Source: Enterobacter cloacae
GTDB lineage: Bacteria > Pseudomonadota > Gammaproteobacteria > Enterobacterales > Enterobacteriaceae
Direction of reading: 5' to 3'
DNA: 64,000 bases
Assembly: GCF_011078175.1 (NCBI RefSeq)
Contig: NZ_JAALCJ010000004.1
Span: 248,001-312,000 of the forward strand
Position numbers and translations under genes: made by a program. The notes under the pieces are model-generated. The model did no database searches. It was given only the letters and a program-made list of their open reading frames with translations, and had not been told where the DNA came from. Of the stretch, positions 53,004 to 64,000 are shown piece by piece. Position 1 is the first letter of the stretch; each line of letters starts with the position of its first letter.

Positions 53004-53957
53004 CTAGAAACGAACCAGCGCGGAACCCCAGGTGAACCCACCACCAAAGGCTTCAAGCAAGACCAGTTGGCCCCGTTTAATTCGCCCATCGCGTACCGCT
53101 TCGTCAAATGCGCATGGTACCGATGCCGCAGAGGTGTTGCCGTGGCGATCGAGCGTTACCACAACATTATCCATAGACATGCCCAGCTTCTTCGCCGTCG
53201 CGCTGATAATACGCAGGTTAGCCTGATGCGGTACCAGCCAGTCGAGGGCGGCGCGATCCAGATTGTTCGCTTCCAGTGTCTCATCAACAATGTGAGCGAG
53301 TTCAGTCACGGCGACTTTGAACACCTCGTTACCTGCCATGGTCAGATAAATCGAACTGTCCGGATTAACGCGATCGGCGTTAGGCAGCGTTAACAGCTCG
53401 CCATAGCGACCGTCAGCATGCAGATGCGTGGAGATGATACCCGGCTCTTCGGACTGCCCCAGCAGCACCGCGCCCGCACCATCGCCAAAAATAATGATCG
53501 TGCCGCGATCGGCTGGATCGCAGGTCCGCGCCAGCACGTCAGCACCGATCACCAGCGCATATTGTACGGCGCCCGATTTTACGTACTGATCGGCGATGCT
53601 CAGCGCATAGGTAAAGCCCGCGCACGCAGCGGCAACGTCAAATGCCGGGCAGCCTTTAATGCCGAGCATGTTCTGCACCTGGCACGCTGCGCTTGGAAAG
53701 GCATGCGTGGCCGAGGTGGTCGCCACCACGATAAGCCCGATCTGTTCTTTATCAATGCCCGCCATCTCAAGCGCACGCTGTGCGGCTTCGTAGCCCATGG
53801 TGGACACGGTTTCGTCTGGCGCGGCGATACGACGTTCACGGATACCTGTGCGCGTGACAATCCACTCGTCAGACGTATCTACCATTTTTTCAAGATCGGC
53901 GTTGGTACGCACTTGTTTTGGCAGGTAGCTGCCGGTACCTAAAATCTTCGTATACAT
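53004..53957 (-). CDS. fabH: 3-oxoacyl-ACP synthase III FabH
   Basis: 317 residues. Starts fatty-acid synthesis by joining acetyl-CoA and malonyl-ACP. Catalytic Cys112 in [13 protein letters not shown], His in [10 protein letters not shown] and Asn in [11 protein letters not shown]. Six bases after plsX. Confidence 0.97.
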   Translation of the reverse strand: MYTKILGTGSYLPKQVRTNADLEKMVDTSDEWIVTRTGIRERRIAAPDETVSTMGYEAAQRALEMAGIDKEQIGLIVVATTSATHAFPSAACQVQNMLGIKGCPAFDVAAACAGFTYALSIADQYVKSGAVQYALVIGADVLARTCDPADRGTIIIFGDGAGAVLLGQSEEPGIISTHLHADGRYGELLTLPNADRVNPDSSIYLTMAGNEVFKVAVTELAHIVDETLEANNLDRAALDWLVPHQANLRIISATAKKLGMSMDNVVVTLDRHGNTSAASVPCAFDEAVRDGRIKRGQLVLLEAFGGGFTWGSALVRF

Positions 53958-53963
53958 GTACGC

Positions 53964-54998
53964 TCAGTCACTTTTAGCTAATACAGATCCCAGGCGAGCG
54001 GCAATCCTCTGAGGGACTTGTCGCTGCACCGCCTGCACTGCCTGTTCAATCGCGACGGTAAATGCTCGCTGATTGGCGGCCCCATGACTCTTAATCACGA
54101 TGCCGCGCAATCCTAACAGACAGGCGCCATTATACTGGTCGGGGTTGAGGTGACTGAATCGCCGCGTCAGGCTTTTTTGTAACCAACGCTTTAATATAAT
54201 CAGCCACCAGGACCTTTTTTTACCTTCTCCCTGCGATTTCAGCAGAGAAAGAAACATTCTTACGACCCCTTCCATGGTCTTCAACGTTACGTTTCCGGTG
54301 AAGCCATCACACACTAATACATCCGTTTTGCCCGTCAGCAACTCATTGGCTTCGAGATAACCAATATAGTTGATGGAGGGGACCTGCTTGAGTATCTCCG
54401 CAGCGTCGCGAATACTGTCCAGGCCTTTGGTCTCTTCTTCACCGATATTCAATAGCGCAACGCGGGGATTGTTAATCCCGACCACGTCTTCTGCCAGCAC
54501 CGACCCCATAACGGCAAACTGAGCCAGCATTGTACTATCACAATCTACGTTAGCACCCAAATCGAGCACCACCGTTTTGCCCTTCTGCTGATGCGGTAAC
54601 ACCGTCACCAGCGCCGGGCGCTCAATGCCCTCAATCGGCTTGAGCAATAATTTCGACAGTCCCATCAACGCGCCAGTATTTCCCGCGCTGACGCAAGCCT
54701 GTGCGCGCCCCTCTTTCACCAGCTCCAGCGCCGTTCGCATAGAGCTGCCACGGCTATTACGAATAGCCTGCGATGGCCGGGCATCACTGGCAATAACTGA
54801 CTGCGCAGGAATAATCTGCAGACGCGAACGTTGTTCAAAGTCAGCTTTTGCAAGTAATGGCGTGATTGTGTCGGGGTTACCGACTAAAAGAAGTGTGAGT
54901 TGCGAATTAGAATTCAGTGCCTGCAATGCTGCAGGCACTGTCACGGTAGGGCCAAAATCTCCCCCCATGACATCTAACGCCAGGGTTAGACGTGTCAA
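53964..54998 (-). CDS. plsX: Phosphate acyltransferase PlsX
   Basis: 344 residues from TTG 54998, the same start codon and N-terminus ([17 protein letters not shown]) as E. coli. An upstream ATG at 55067 in the same frame is not favoured. Makes acyl-phosphate from acyl-ACP for phospholipid synthesis. Core motifs [16 protein letters not shown] and [16 protein letters not shown]. The C-terminus ([14 protein letters not shown]) is about a dozen residues shorter than the E. coli protein. Confidence 0.94.
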   Translation of the reverse strand: MTRLTLALDVMGGDFGPTVTVPAALQALNSNSQLTLLLVGNPDTITPLLAKADFEQRSRLQIIPAQSVIASDARPSQAIRNSRGSSMRTALELVKEGRAQACVSAGNTGALMGLSKLLLKPIEGIERPALVTVLPHQQKGKTVVLDLGANVDCDSTMLAQFAVMGSVLAEDVVGINNPRVALLNIGEEETKGLDSIRDAAEILKQVPSINYIGYLEANELLTGKTDVLVCDGFTGNVTLKTMEGVVRMFLSLLKSQGEGKKRSWWLIILKRWLQKSLTRRFSHLNPDQYNGACLLGLRGIVIKSHGAANQRAFTVAIEQAVQAVQRQVPQRIAARLGSVLAKSD

Positions 54999-55079
54999 GG
55001 TATCGTCGCAGCCTGGTTCGGTAAACTCCCCGTTTGCACGGGGAAGTTCCTCACTAAGCCTAATCACGCTAACGCGTGA

Positions 55080-55265
<186 letters not shown>

Positions 55266-55269
55266 TCAA

Positions 55270-55803
<534 letters not shown>

Positions 55804-55931
55804 TTAACTTTGTAACGTCATAGAGTCAAAGAAAAAGGCAACCAGAGCTGCCTTTTGCCAATTATTCGCACACATTGCGGCCTGTAGTTTAAAATGGCTG
55901 GCATCGATTCGCTATATCTGGTGATAAAAAT

Positions 55932-56516
55932 ATGCCAAATCTCGTCCTTGCTTCCACTTCACCTTATCGCCGAATGCTGCTGGAAAAGCTCGGGATCCCG
56001 TTTGAATGTGCCGCGCCGGAAGTGGATGAGACGCCACAGCCGGGCGAGTCGCCGCGTCATCTGGTGACCCGTCTCGCGAAGGAGAAAGCACAGTCTCTGG
56101 CCGTACGTTACCCCGCTCATCTGATTATAGGCTCCGATCAGGTTTGTGTGCTGGACGGCGAAATTACCGGTAAACCGCATACGGAAGAAAACGCCTGCCA
56201 GCAGCTTCTACGTGCGCGAGGCAGTATCGTGACTTTTTATACGGGTCTGGCACTTTATAATTCGGCCTCAGGCCATCTGCAAACCGAATGCGAGCCGTTT
56301 GATGTCCATTTCCGCCATCTCAGCGAGCAGGAGATTATGGATTACGTGCGACGGGAACGTCCGCTGAACTGTGCGGGGAGCTTTAAAAGTGAAGGACTAG
56401 GGATTGCGCTCTTCGATAAGCTGGACGGACGCGATCCGAATACACTGGTGGGGTTGCCGCTGATTGCGCTGTGCCAAATGTTAAGGCGAGAAGAGTGTAA
56501 TCCGCTGACGATGTGA
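55932..56516 (+). CDS. yceF: 7-methyl-GTP pyrophosphatase YceF (Maf family)
   Basis: 194 residues. House-cleaning nucleotide pyrophosphatase that removes m7GTP. N-terminal [20 protein letters not shown], catalytic region [16 protein letters not shown] and the Maf C-terminal [11 protein letters not shown]. Divergent from yceD with a 140-bp gap. Confidence 0.95.
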   Translation: MPNLVLASTSPYRRMLLEKLGIPFECAAPEVDETPQPGESPRHLVTRLAKEKAQSLAVRYPAHLIIGSDQVCVLDGEITGKPHTEENACQQLLRARGSIVTFYTGLALYNSASGHLQTECEPFDVHFRHLSEQEIMDYVRRERPLNCAGSFKSEGLGIALFDKLDGRDPNTLVGLPLIALCQMLRREECNPLTM

Positions 56517-56529
56517 CCGTTGCGGCCTG

Positions 56530-56597
56530 ATGCCCTCACCCCAGCCCTCTGGGAGAAAAACATGTAGGCCGGGTAAGCGCAGCGCCACCCGGCACAA
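56530..56597. repeat. Composite of CCCTC-type and REP palindromes
   Basis: CCCTCACCCCAGCCCTCTGG (inverse of the 28392 family) is followed by GCCGGGTAAGCGCAGCGCCA and CCCGGC, a REP palindrome. It fills the gap between the convergent yceF and rluC. Confidence 0.75.
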
Positions 56598-56599
56598 AA

Positions 56600-57547
56600 T
56601 CAGCCGCGCAGAACTTTCAGACAGCGTTTGAGCTGCTCATCCAGCGGCGCTTCAATACGGATAACTTCGCCGGTATTAGGATGGGTGAACTTCAGCGCTG
56701 CCGCATGCAGGAACAGACGCGACAGCCCCGTTCCCGCCAGCTGCTTATCAAATTCGCGATCGCCATAGCGGTCATCAAACGCAATCGGATGGCCAGCAAA
56801 CTGGGTATGGACGCGAATCTGGTGGGTACGCCCCGTCACCGGACTACAGCGCACCAGCGTGGCAAATTCGTAGCGCTCTTCGATTTTAAAGCGTGTCTCA
56901 GACGGTTTCCCTTCCTGATTAACACGAACAATGCGCTCGCCGCTTTGCAGAATATTTTTCAGCAGCGGCGCCTGCACCACCTTCACGTGGGACTGCCACT
57001 GGCCGCGCACCAGCGCCAGATAATCTTTCTGCATTCCTTTTTCACGCAGCTGTTCATGCAGGGAACGCAGCGCAGAACGTTTTTTCGCTACCAGCAGCAC
57101 GCCAGAGGTATCACGGTCAAGACGGTGAACCAGTTCGAGGAAACGCGTTTCCGGGCGCAGCGCGCGTAGCCCTTCAATCACGCCGAAGCTCAGACCGCTC
57201 CCGCCGTGCACCGCCGTTCCGGACGGTTTATTCAGCACCAGAATGTGGTCGTCCTCATAAAGGATAACGTCGCTCAGGGCCGCGACTTTTTGCAGCTTCG
57301 GAGAAACGACCTCTTCTTCACGCTCTGCAACACGTACCGGCGGAATGCGGACTTCATCGCCCGCCTCGAGCTTATACTCGGGCTTCACGCGTTTTTTGTT
57401 CACCCGCACCTCGCCCTTACGCAAGATGCGATAAATCATACTTTTTGGCACGCCCTTCAACTGGGTGCGCAAAAAATTATCGATACGTTGCCCCGCGTCA
57501 TCGTCGGCGATGGCAACCATTTTTACGGCTGGAGTCTCTGTTTTCAT
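56600..57547 (-). CDS. rluC: 23S rRNA pseudouridine(955/2504/2580) synthase RluC
   Basis: 315 residues. An N-terminal S4 RNA-binding domain (GQRIDNFLRTQLKGVPKSMI) precedes the RluA-type catalytic domain with the Asp in LVHRLDRDTSGVLLVAKKR and GRTHQIRVH. Divergent from rne; 570 bp separate them. Confidence 0.96.
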   Translation of the reverse strand: MKTETPAVKMVAIADDDAGQRIDNFLRTQLKGVPKSMIYRILRKGEVRVNKKRVKPEYKLEAGDEVRIPPVRVAEREEEVVSPKLQKVAALSDVILYEDDHILVLNKPSGTAVHGGSGLSFGVIEGLRALRPETRFLELVHRLDRDTSGVLLVAKKRSALRSLHEQLREKGMQKDYLALVRGQWQSHVKVVQAPLLKNILQSGERIVRVNQEGKPSETRFKIEERYEFATLVRCSPVTGRTHQIRVHTQFAGHPIAFDDRYGDREFDKQLAGTGLSRLFLHAAALKFTHPNTGEVIRIEAPLDEQLKRCLKVLRG

Positions 57548-58117
57548 GGTTGGCGATTCTAAATAGCGTCAGGCATTAGCGCCACTCATTTTTCTATGCT
57601 TATATTTACTTTTATCCGGACCACTCCCCTTTCGCGCAATCGATTTGGTGGTTATTAAACCAATCACCCCGTTGAAGTGAAGAAACTGTGAGTAACCGGG
57701 TGATAATTGGTAAAAGTCATCTTGCTATAACCCGGCGAGCAGTGGAATAATGAATCCGTTTTCCGCGTTAAATCCGGGTTTTGTAAGGATATCGACGGAA
57801 TGACCAATTTTGTCTGACCGATCATCCACGCAGCAATGGCGTAAGACGTATTGATCTTTCAGGCAGTTAGCGGGCTGCGGGTTGCAGTACTTCCCGGTAT
57901 AAGGATTGTTCTCTGGAGAGTTTTCCCAGGCAATTCCCCTGATAATTGCGCTGTGTTTCCGTATGAAATACAGGCAACCGACACTCTGCGCCTCTTAAGC
58001 GAGCGACAACCGTGAGGTTGGCGACGTGAACAGACACGAGGCCATCGGTTCATACCCCGGAAAGCGTCACCTTGCCCGCAGCTTTGTCGTCAATGTAAGA
58101 ATAACGAGTAAGTTACG
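57548..58117 (+). promoter_or_regulatory. rne: rne promoter region and long 5' leader
   Basis: From about 57860 to the start codon the sequence is close to the E. coli rne leader, including CAGGCAATTCCCCTGATAAT and the hairpin GCGACAACC-GTGA-GGTTGGCGAC. In E. coli these structures let RNase E cleave and autoregulate its own mRNA. The conserved text stops near 57860, so promoters lie around there. No gene is visible. Confidence 0.8.
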
Positions 58118-61100
58118 ATGAAAAGAATGTTAATCAACGCAACTCAGCAAGAAGAGTTGCGTGTCGCCCTTGTGGATGGGCAGCGCCTGTACGATCTGGA
58201 TATCGAAAGTCCTGGACACGAACAGAAAAAAGCGAACATTTACAAAGGCAAAATCACCCGCATTGAACCAAGCCTTGAAGCTGCATTTGTCGATTACGGT
58301 GCTGAGCGTCACGGTTTCCTTCCTCTCAAAGAAATCGCCCGCGAATATTTCCCTGCAAACTACAACTCCCATGGCCGTCCGAACATTAAAGATGTTCTGC
58401 GCGAAGGTCAGGAAGTTATCGTCCAGATCGATAAAGAAGAGCGTGGCAACAAAGGTGCCGCACTGACCACCTTTATCAGTCTGGCAGGAAGCTATCTGGT
58501 ATTGATGCCAAACAACCCGCGTGCGGGTGGCATCTCTCGCCGTATCGAAGGCGATGACCGTACCGAGCTGAAAGAAGCGCTGGCAAGTCTTGAGCTGCCA
58601 GACGGCATGGGCCTTATCGTGCGCACCGCAGGCGTCGGCAAATCTGCCGAAGCATTACAGTGGGACCTGAGCTTCCGCCTGAAGCACTGGGAAGCCATTA
58701 AGAAAGCGGCTGAAAGCCGTCCTGCTCCGTTCCTGATCCACCAGGAAAGCAACGTTATTGTGCGTGCCTTCCGTGATTATCTGCGTCAGGACATCGGTGA
58801 AATTCTGATTGATAACCCGAAAGTGCTCGAGCTGGCTCGCCAGCATATCGCCGCGCTGGGTCGCCCGGATTTCACCAGCAAAATTAAACTGTACACCGGT
58901 GAAATCCCGCTGTTCAGCCACTATCAGATTGAATCTCAGATCGAGTCGGCCTTCCAGCGTGAAGTGCGTCTGCCGTCTGGCGGCTCTATCGTTATCGATA
59001 CCACCGAAGCGCTGACCGCTATCGACATCAACTCCGCGCGTGCAACCCGCGGCGGCGACATCGAAGAGACGGCGTTCAACACCAACCTCGAAGCGGCAGA
59101 CGAGATTGCACGTCAGCTGCGCCTGCGTGACCTGGGTGGTCTGATCGTTATCGACTTCATTGATATGACCCCGGTTCGCCACCAGCGTGCGGTTGAAAAC
59201 CGTCTGCGTGAAGCGGTGCGCCAGGATCGTGCGCGTATTCAGATCAGCCATATTTCACGCTTTGGCCTGCTGGAAATGTCCCGTCAGCGCCTCAGTCCGT
59301 CACTCGGCGAGTCCAGCCATCACGTCTGCCCGCGTTGTTCCGGCACGGGTACGGTGCGTGACAATGAATCCCTCTCCCTCTCTATCCTGCGTCTGATTGA
59401 AGAAGAAGCGCTGAAAGAGAATACCAAAGAGGTTCACGCTATTGTTCCGGTGCCGATTGCCTCCTACCTGCTGAACGAAAAACGTGCAGCGGTAAGCGCA
59501 ATCGAAGCGCGTCAGGGCGGCGTTCGCTGCATCATCGTGCCAAACGACGAGATGCAAACCCCGCACTATCACGTGCTGCGCGTGCGTAAAGGCGAAGAGA
59601 CCAGCACCCTCAGCTACCTGCTGCCGAAGCTGCATGAAGAAGAAATGGCGCTGCCGTCGGATGAAGAGCCTGCCGAGCGTAAACTGCCTGAGCAGCCTGC
59701 ATTAGCAACCTTCATTATGCCGGAAGCCCCGCCGGAAGCGACGCTGGAAAAACCAGCGGCAAAACCTGCTGTGCAAAAAACGGCCCCTGCCGCGCTAAAA
59801 GCGCAGCCTGAGCAGCCGGGTCTCCTGAGCCGCTTCTTCGGCGCGCTGAAAAAAATGTTTGCTGGCGAAGAAGTTCAGCCTGAGCAGCCGAAAGAAGCGC
59901 CAAAAGAAGCGAAACCAGAGCGTCAACAGGACCGTCGTAAGCGTCAGAACAATCGTCGCGATCGTAATGACCGCAACGACCGTAGCGATCGTAACGAGCG
60001 CCGTGATAATCGTTCCGAGAACAACGAAGGTCGTGAACAACGCGAGGACAACCGTCGCAACCGTCGCGAGAAGCAACAGCAGAACGTTGAAGATCGTGAA
60101 ATTCGCCAGCAGGCGGGCGACGAGTCCGAAAAGAGCAAACAGCGTGACGAGCAGCAGCCTCGCCGCGAGCGTAACCGTCGTCGTAACGACGAGAAACGCC
60201 AGGCGCAGCAGGAAGTCAAAAACCTGAACCGCGAAGCGCCTGTAGAACAGCCGGACGCTGAGCAGGAAGAGCGCACTCAGGTTATGCCGCGTCGTAAGCA
60301 GCGTCAGCTTACCCAGAAAGTACGTGTGGGTGCTGTTCAGGCGGAAGAAAGCGAAGTCATCGCGGTCGAAGCGCCAGAAACCACAACGGGTACACAGGTT
60401 GCGAAAGTTGATCTGCCAGCCGTGGTGGAAAATCAGGTTGAGCAGGACGAGAGCAGCGAAAACCGTGACAACGCAGGTATGCCGCGTCGCTCCCGCCGTT
60501 CTCCACGTCACCTGCGCGTGAGCGGCCAGCGTCGTCGTCGCTACCGTGACGAGCGTTACCCGACTCAGTCGCCAATGCCGCTGACCGTGGCGTGCGCGTC
60601 ACCTGAGATGGCCTCCGGTAAAGTCTGGATCCGCTATCCGGTTGCTCGCCCTGAGCAGGCTGTTGAAGAGCAGGCTGTAACCGAAGAGGTAATTGCACCG
60701 GTAGCCGCGGCAGAAAACGTCGTGACTGAAGCGGCAACCGTGGCAGAGCCGCAGGTTGTTGAGCCTCATGCTGTTGAAACGGCCGCACCAAAGGCTGTGG
60801 AAGTGGAAACGACCCATCCTGAAGTGATTGCTGCACCGGTTGATGCCGCCCCGCAGATTATCGCCGAAGAAGATGCCGTAGTGGCTGAAGAGGTCGTGGC
60901 ACACGCTGAACCTGCACCAGCAGTGGAAGAAACCGCAGACGTTGCCGTCGAAACGGTTACCGAAGAGGTGGTTCAGGACGTCGAGATTCAGGTTGAACCT
61001 GTTGTCGAAGAAGTGAAAGCGCCTGAAGTGAAGCCTGCGCCGGTTGAGCCCGTTGCCGCGCCAGCGCACGCTCACGTTGCTACCGCGCCGATGACTCGCG

Positions 61101-61249
61101 CCCCGGCACCTGAGTATGTACCTGAAGCGCCACGCCATAGCGACTGGATTCGTCCCGAATTCAACTTCGAAGGTAAAGGTGCTGCCGGTGGTCACAGTGC
61201 AACGCACATGGCGACTGCCCCTGCTACACGCCCTCAGCCTGTGGAATAA
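58118..61249 (+). CDS. rne: Ribonuclease E
   Basis: 1043 residues (E. coli 1061). Membrane-bound endonuclease and scaffold of the RNA degradosome. Order: S1 domain (about 38-119), RNase H-like and DNase I-like parts with catalytic [15 protein letters not shown] and VIDFIDM, Zn-link [12 protein letters not shown] (about 404-415), then the unstructured half: membrane helix [15 protein letters not shown] (about 568-582), two Arg-rich RNA-binding stretches around 600-700, and an acidic Val/Ala/Glu repeat region with the PNPase-binding end ([13 protein letters not shown]). Confidence 0.97.
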   Translation: MKRMLINATQQEELRVALVDGQRLYDLDIESPGHEQKKANIYKGKITRIEPSLEAAFVDYGAERHGFLPLKEIAREYFPANYNSHGRPNIKDVLREGQEVIVQIDKEERGNKGAALTTFISLAGSYLVLMPNNPRAGGISRRIEGDDRTELKEALASLELPDGMGLIVRTAGVGKSAEALQWDLSFRLKHWEAIKKAAESRPAPFLIHQESNVIVRAFRDYLRQDIGEILIDNPKVLELARQHIAALGRPDFTSKIKLYTGEIPLFSHYQIESQIESAFQREVRLPSGGSIVIDTTEALTAIDINSARATRGGDIEETAFNTNLEAADEIARQLRLRDLGGLIVIDFIDMTPVRHQRAVENRLREAVRQDRARIQISHISRFGLLEMSRQRLSPSLGESSHHVCPRCSGTGTVRDNESLSLSILRLIEEEALKENTKEVHAIVPVPIASYLLNEKRAAVSAIEARQGGVRCIIVPNDEMQTPHYHVLRVRKGEETSTLSYLLPKLHEEEMALPSDEEPAERKLPEQPALATFIMPEAPPEATLEKPAAKPAVQKTAPAALKAQPEQPGLLSRFFGALKKMFAGEEVQPEQPKEAPKEAKPERQQDRRKRQNNRRDRNDRNDRSDRNERRDNRSENNEGREQREDNRRNRREKQQQNVEDREIRQQAGDESEKSKQRDEQQPRRERNRRRNDEKRQAQQEVKNLNREAPVEQPDAEQEERTQVMPRRKQRQLTQKVRVGAVQAEESEVIAVEAPETTTGTQVAKVDLPAVVENQVEQDESSENRDNAGMPRRSRRSPRHLRVSGQRRRRYRDERYPTQSPMPLTVACASPEMASGKVWIRYPVARPEQAVEEQAVTEEVIAPVAAAENVVTEAATVAEPQVVEPHAVETAAPKAVEVETTHPEVIAAPVDAAPQIIAEEDAVVAEEVVAHAEPAPAVEETADVAVETVTEEVVQDVEIQVEPVVEEVKAPEVKPAPVEPVAAPAHAHVATAPMTRAPAPEYVPEAPRHSDWIRPEFNFEGKGAAGGHSATHMATAPATRPQPVE

Positions 61250-61264
61250 CGCACGCTAAGACTG

Positions 61265-61291
61265 AAAGCCGACCTTCGGGTCGGCTTTTTT
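61265..61291 (+). terminator. rne: Terminator of rne
   Basis: AAAGCCGACC-TTCG-GGTCGGCTTT followed by TTT; a UUCG tetraloop stem. Confidence 0.9.
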
Positions 61292-62228
61292 ATGGCTGTT
61301 GCAGGGGCTTTCTCATCCCGGTGACCCCCGGCATTATCTGCCGCATCAACTCCAGAAAACGCCGCAAGCGCGCCGGATAATAACGAGACCAGGGGTAAAC
61401 CAGATGTACAGGTAGCGCTGCCGGCTGCCACTCTGGAAGTAAATGCACCAGTCGCCCTTCCCGAATATCATCCTGTACCGTCCAGCTGGATACCACCGCC
61501 ACGCCAAGCCCGGTGAGTGCCGTATTGCGCGCCACATACAGGCTGTCGGTACTCAGGCGTGGAGTAATGGTAACCCGCGCCGGGGCAGATGATGCATCGT
61601 GGAAAAGGTCCACATGGCGTTGATAAAAAGAGCTGATGGCAATCCAGGGAAGCTGTTGCAAATCTTCCGGCGTTTTAACAGCGGGATAACGGGCCAGTAA
61701 TTCCGGTGACGCCACCACCGAGCGCGGCACTTCAGCCAGCAGCACGGATACGGTCGCCGGATCGACGTCCACTCCCACCCGAATAGCACAGTCAAGGTTG
61801 TCGCCGAGGAAATCAACCGAACGATCGTTGAGCATCCACTCAACGGACAACTGCGGATAGCGCTGTAAAAATTCGGTTAACGGTTTCAGAAGCTGCTCCT
61901 GGCCAAATGCGTGCGGCGCGCGCACCCTTAGCACCCCAACCGGTTCATCTTCCGTCTGCCCTACCTCGTCTTCCAGCGCCAGCCAGCTGTCAATCACCCG
62001 TCGGGCATGCTGATAGCAGCGTTCGCCGTCATCGGTCAGCCGGGTCGTATGGGTTGTGCGCAGCATCAGGCGTACTCCCAGCATGGTCTCAAGCGTTTGC
62101 AACCGACGGCTCACCGTGGCCTGGGTTGTTGCCAGCTGACGTGCTGCCGCAGAAAGAGACCCCGCCTCCACAATGCGAACAAACGTTCGCATCAGTTCTA
62201 CCCGATCTATACGCTCAGACCTTTTCAT
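61290..62228 (-). CDS. LysR-family transcriptional regulator
   Basis: 312 residues. N-terminal winged helix-turn-helix (GSLSAAARQLATTQATVSRR) and a substrate-binding domain of the PBP2 CrgA-like type (VGVLRVRAPHAFGQEQLLKP). Divergent from an MFS exporter gene 109 bp away with an inverted repeat between them, so it probably controls that gene. Not present at this place in E. coli. Confidence 0.9.
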   Translation of the reverse strand: MKRSERIDRVELMRTFVRIVEAGSLSAAARQLATTQATVSRRLQTLETMLGVRLMLRTTHTTRLTDDGERCYQHARRVIDSWLALEDEVGQTEDEPVGVLRVRAPHAFGQEQLLKPLTEFLQRYPQLSVEWMLNDRSVDFLGDNLDCAIRVGVDVDPATVSVLLAEVPRSVVASPELLARYPAVKTPEDLQQLPWIAISSFYQRHVDLFHDASSAPARVTITPRLSTDSLYVARNTALTGLGVAVVSSWTVQDDIREGRLVHLLPEWQPAALPVHLVYPWSRYYPARLRRFLELMRQIMPGVTGMRKPLQQP

Positions 62229-62241
62229 ATCATTTTAGCCC

Positions 62242-62256
62242 ATACGCTACACGTAT
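62242..62256. promoter_or_regulatory. LysR-type operator candidate
   Basis: ATACG-CTACA-CGTAT, a perfect T-N11-A inverted repeat with five-base arms, 14 bases before the LysR gene start and 82 before the MFS gene start. Confidence 0.55.
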
Positions 62257-62337
62257 AAGCGTTTTACCACCGCGCCCGCTACCGTCGCAAGGCGTACTGA
62301 TAAAAAATAGCCGCACACGACGAATGAGGAACATCTT

Positions 62338-63549
62338 ATGAACACAACTACGACCCGGGCCGTAAGCCGCTGGGTAATCTTAATGCTGTCGCTCGGTGCG
62401 GGCTTTAGCGTGGCATCCATCTATTATGCCCAGCCTCTGCTGCCGCTGATGGGCTTAGACCTGCACCTGAGCATCGAAGGCATGGGTATGGTCCCGACGC
62501 TTACCCAGGCGGGTTATGCCTTAGGTATCCTGTTTCTGCTCCCGCTCGGCGATCGTCATGACCGCAGAACGCTGATCCTGATAAAAAGTGCGGCTCTGGC
62601 GCTGTTCCTGCTGGGCTGTAGCCTGACCGGACAGCTGCACTCACTGCTGCTCACCAGCCTGCTGATTGGCATGGCTGCCACCATGGCGCAGGATATTGTG
62701 CCAGCGGCAGCGATCCTGGCACCGGAAGGCAGGCAGGGTAAGACGGTCGGCACGGTGATGACCGGCCTGCTGCTGGGGATTTTGCTCTCCAGAACCGTGA
62801 GCGGCGTGGTGGGTGAAGCCTTTGGCTGGCGGGTGATGTATCAGCTGGCCGCCGCAAGTATTGCCTTTATCGGCGTGGTGATGTGGGCCGTACTTCCCCG
62901 CTTCGCCGTTCACTCCACGCTAAGCTACCCGGCGCTGATGCGCTCCATGGAACACCTCTGGCGTCGCTACCCGGCGCTGCGTCGGGCCGCACTGGCCCAG
63001 GGTTTTCTGTCGATTGCCTTTAGCGCATTCTGGTCAACGCTGGCGGTTATGCTGCTGGAACGGTATCACCTCGGCAGCGCCGTAGCGGGTGGGTTTGGTA
63101 TTGCCGGTGCCGCAGGCGCGCTTGCCGCACCGCTGGCAGGTGGTCTGGCGGATAAGCTGGGTGCCGGTAAAGTGACCCAACTGGGTGCTGCGCTGGTGAC
63201 CCTTTCGTTTGCCCTGATGTTCCTGATGCCGGCACTGGGTGTACACGGTCAGTTGATCCTGATAGCCCTTTCCGCGGTCGGTTTCGATCTCGGGTTGCAG
63301 TCCAGTCTCGTGGCCCACCAGAACCTGGTTTACAGCCTTGAGCCACAGGCACGTGGACGGCTTAACGCCCTGCTGTTTACCGTCATTTTCATCGGAATGG
63401 CGCTGGGTTCAGCATTAGGCAGCAATATCTATACGCTGGCGGGTTGGACTGGCGTGGTGGCGCTGGCAACCCTGTGCGGTGCCATTGCGCTGGCTATCAG
63501 AGTGATTGAAAGCGCCCGGGTGCTGTCCGCACAGGCAGAGAGTGTGTAA
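62338..63549 (+). CDS. MFS transporter, drug/metabolite exporter type
   Basis: 403 residues, 12 predicted membrane helices. The loop 2-3 motif appears as GDRHDRRTLIL (MFS motif A variant). FSVASIYYAQPLLP near the N-terminus is typical of the YgaY/AraJ-like subgroup. Probably exports a small compound under control of the divergent LysR protein; the substrate cannot be told. Confidence 0.87.
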   Translation: MNTTTTRAVSRWVILMLSLGAGFSVASIYYAQPLLPLMGLDLHLSIEGMGMVPTLTQAGYALGILFLLPLGDRHDRRTLILIKSAALALFLLGCSLTGQLHSLLLTSLLIGMAATMAQDIVPAAAILAPEGRQGKTVGTVMTGLLLGILLSRTVSGVVGEAFGWRVMYQLAAASIAFIGVVMWAVLPRFAVHSTLSYPALMRSMEHLWRRYPALRRAALAQGFLSIAFSAFWSTLAVMLLERYHLGSAVAGGFGIAGAAGALAAPLAGGLADKLGAGKVTQLGAALVTLSFALMFLMPALGVHGQLILIALSAVGFDLGLQSSLVAHQNLVYSLEPQARGRLNALLFTVIFIGMALGSALGSNIYTLAGWTGVVALATLCGAIALAIRVIESARVLSAQAESV

Positions 63550-63555
63550 AAAAAT

Positions 63556-63577
63556 GCCCAACCCGGACGGGTTGGGC
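63556..63577 (-). terminator. flgL: Terminator of flgL
   Basis: GCCCAACCC-GGAC-GGGTTGGGC; on the minus strand a run of T follows. It also closes the convergent MFS gene. Confidence 0.85.
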
Positions 63578-63623
63578 AGTCAAAACATGCCCAGTTTCAA
63601 GACATGTTAAACAGGTCAGAGTC

Positions 63624-64000
63624 TTATTTGTTCATCTGGAACAAAGACATACCCTGCATATCGCTAAAGGCTTTATACGAGGCCTGCAATGCCGCCTGCT
63701 GCATGGTGTAGGACGAAATCACCGAGTTCCAGTCCACGTCAACAAGGTTACTCATCTGCTGGGTTTGACCCAGCGCGCGGTCTTCACCCAGAGCGTCCAG
63801 CTTGCCAAGCTCATCCAGCTTGATGCCGAGGTCGGCGCGCACGGTCAAAACGTTGTTGAGGGAGTTACTCAGGCCACGGTTAGCTTTATCAATCGCCGCG
63901 GTAAACGCTTCAGCCTTCGTTTCGTCATCGCCAATCGGTGTATTCAGCGCACCAATGGCAGCGTCGAGGATCTTGAACAAATTCGTTTCCTGGGTACTCC
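63624..64000 (-). CDS. flgL: Flagellar hook-filament junction protein FlgL (C-terminal part, runs off right edge)
   Basis: The last 125 codons are visible, in frame to the window edge. RGLSNSLNNVLTVRADLGIK, DRALGQTQQMSNLVDVDWNS and the end QGMSLFQMNK match the C-terminus of FlgL (HAP3). FlgL joins hook and filament; the flagellar gene cluster therefore continues to the right. Confidence 0.94.
   Translation of the reverse strand, partial: STQETNLFKILDAAIGALNTPIGDDETKAEAFTAAIDKANRGLSNSLNNVLTVRADLGIKLDELGKLDALGEDRALGQTQQMSNLVDVDWNSVISSYTMQQAALQASYKAFSDMQGMSLFQMNK

Overview
The window reads as a chromosomal segment of a gammaproteobacterium in the Enterobacteriaceae, most likely Enterobacter or a close relative. 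From about 8.1 kb to the right end the genes follow the order known from the E. coli 25-min region: rluE-nudJ-mnmA-hflD-purB-phoPQ-roxA-pepT-potABCD-cobB-nagK-lolEDC-ycfT-mfd-ldtC-bhsA-comR-ycfJ-ndh-ycfP-nagZ-thiK-lpoB-ycfL-hinT-fhuE-ptsG-ycfH-holB-tmk-mltG-pabC-fabF-acpP-fabG-fabD-fabH-plsX-rpmF-yceD-yceF-rluC-rne-flgL. The proteins are close to E. coli but not identical. A LysR regulator/MFS exporter pair sits between rne and flgL, and an unrecognised small gene sits between purB and phoP. The genus call is an inference from protein similarity and gene order.

Region 1-8.1 kb is accessory DNA of different character: lower coding density, broken genes and AT-rich spacers. On the minus strand lie a helix-turn-helix protein, a decayed plasmid/phage-type primase-helicase-like gene, a ribbon-helix-helix (RHH) protein, and the start of a long exported repeat protein that runs off the left edge. 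Four GTCGGT boxes separate the RHH gene from the repeat protein. On the plus strand lie a frameshifted gene, a decayed HU-family gene, remnants of small exported proteins or lipoproteins, one intact exported protein and an intact Bor/Iss-type lipoprotein. The block ends next to rluE with an in-frame remnant of a large serine recombinase, which suggests a decaying integrated element. In E. coli, icd is the divergent neighbour of rluE; it is not visible here.

Region 8.1-28.3 kb holds rRNA/tRNA modification genes, purine synthesis, the PhoPQ Mg2+/peptide sensor, ribosomal oxygenase RoxA, peptidase T, the spermidine/putrescine ABC transporter potABCD, the deacylase CobB, GlcNAc kinase and the LolCDE lipoprotein-release transporter. 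potA has an apparent one-base deletion near its usual start.

Region 28.3-45 kb carries the transcription-repair coupling factor Mfd, an L,D-transpeptidase, the ComR/BhsA copper-stress pair, NADH dehydrogenase II with a perfect FNR box, peptidoglycan recycling and lipoprotein genes, the siderophore receptor FhuE, and the glucose PTS permease PtsG with recognisable Mlc, CRP and SgrS target sites.

Region 45-64 kb is the large minus-strand cluster for DNA replication accessory functions, cell-wall chain termination, and fatty-acid and phospholipid initiation, followed by yceF, rluC, RNase E with its conserved 5' leader, the LysR/MFS pair and the 3' part of flgL.
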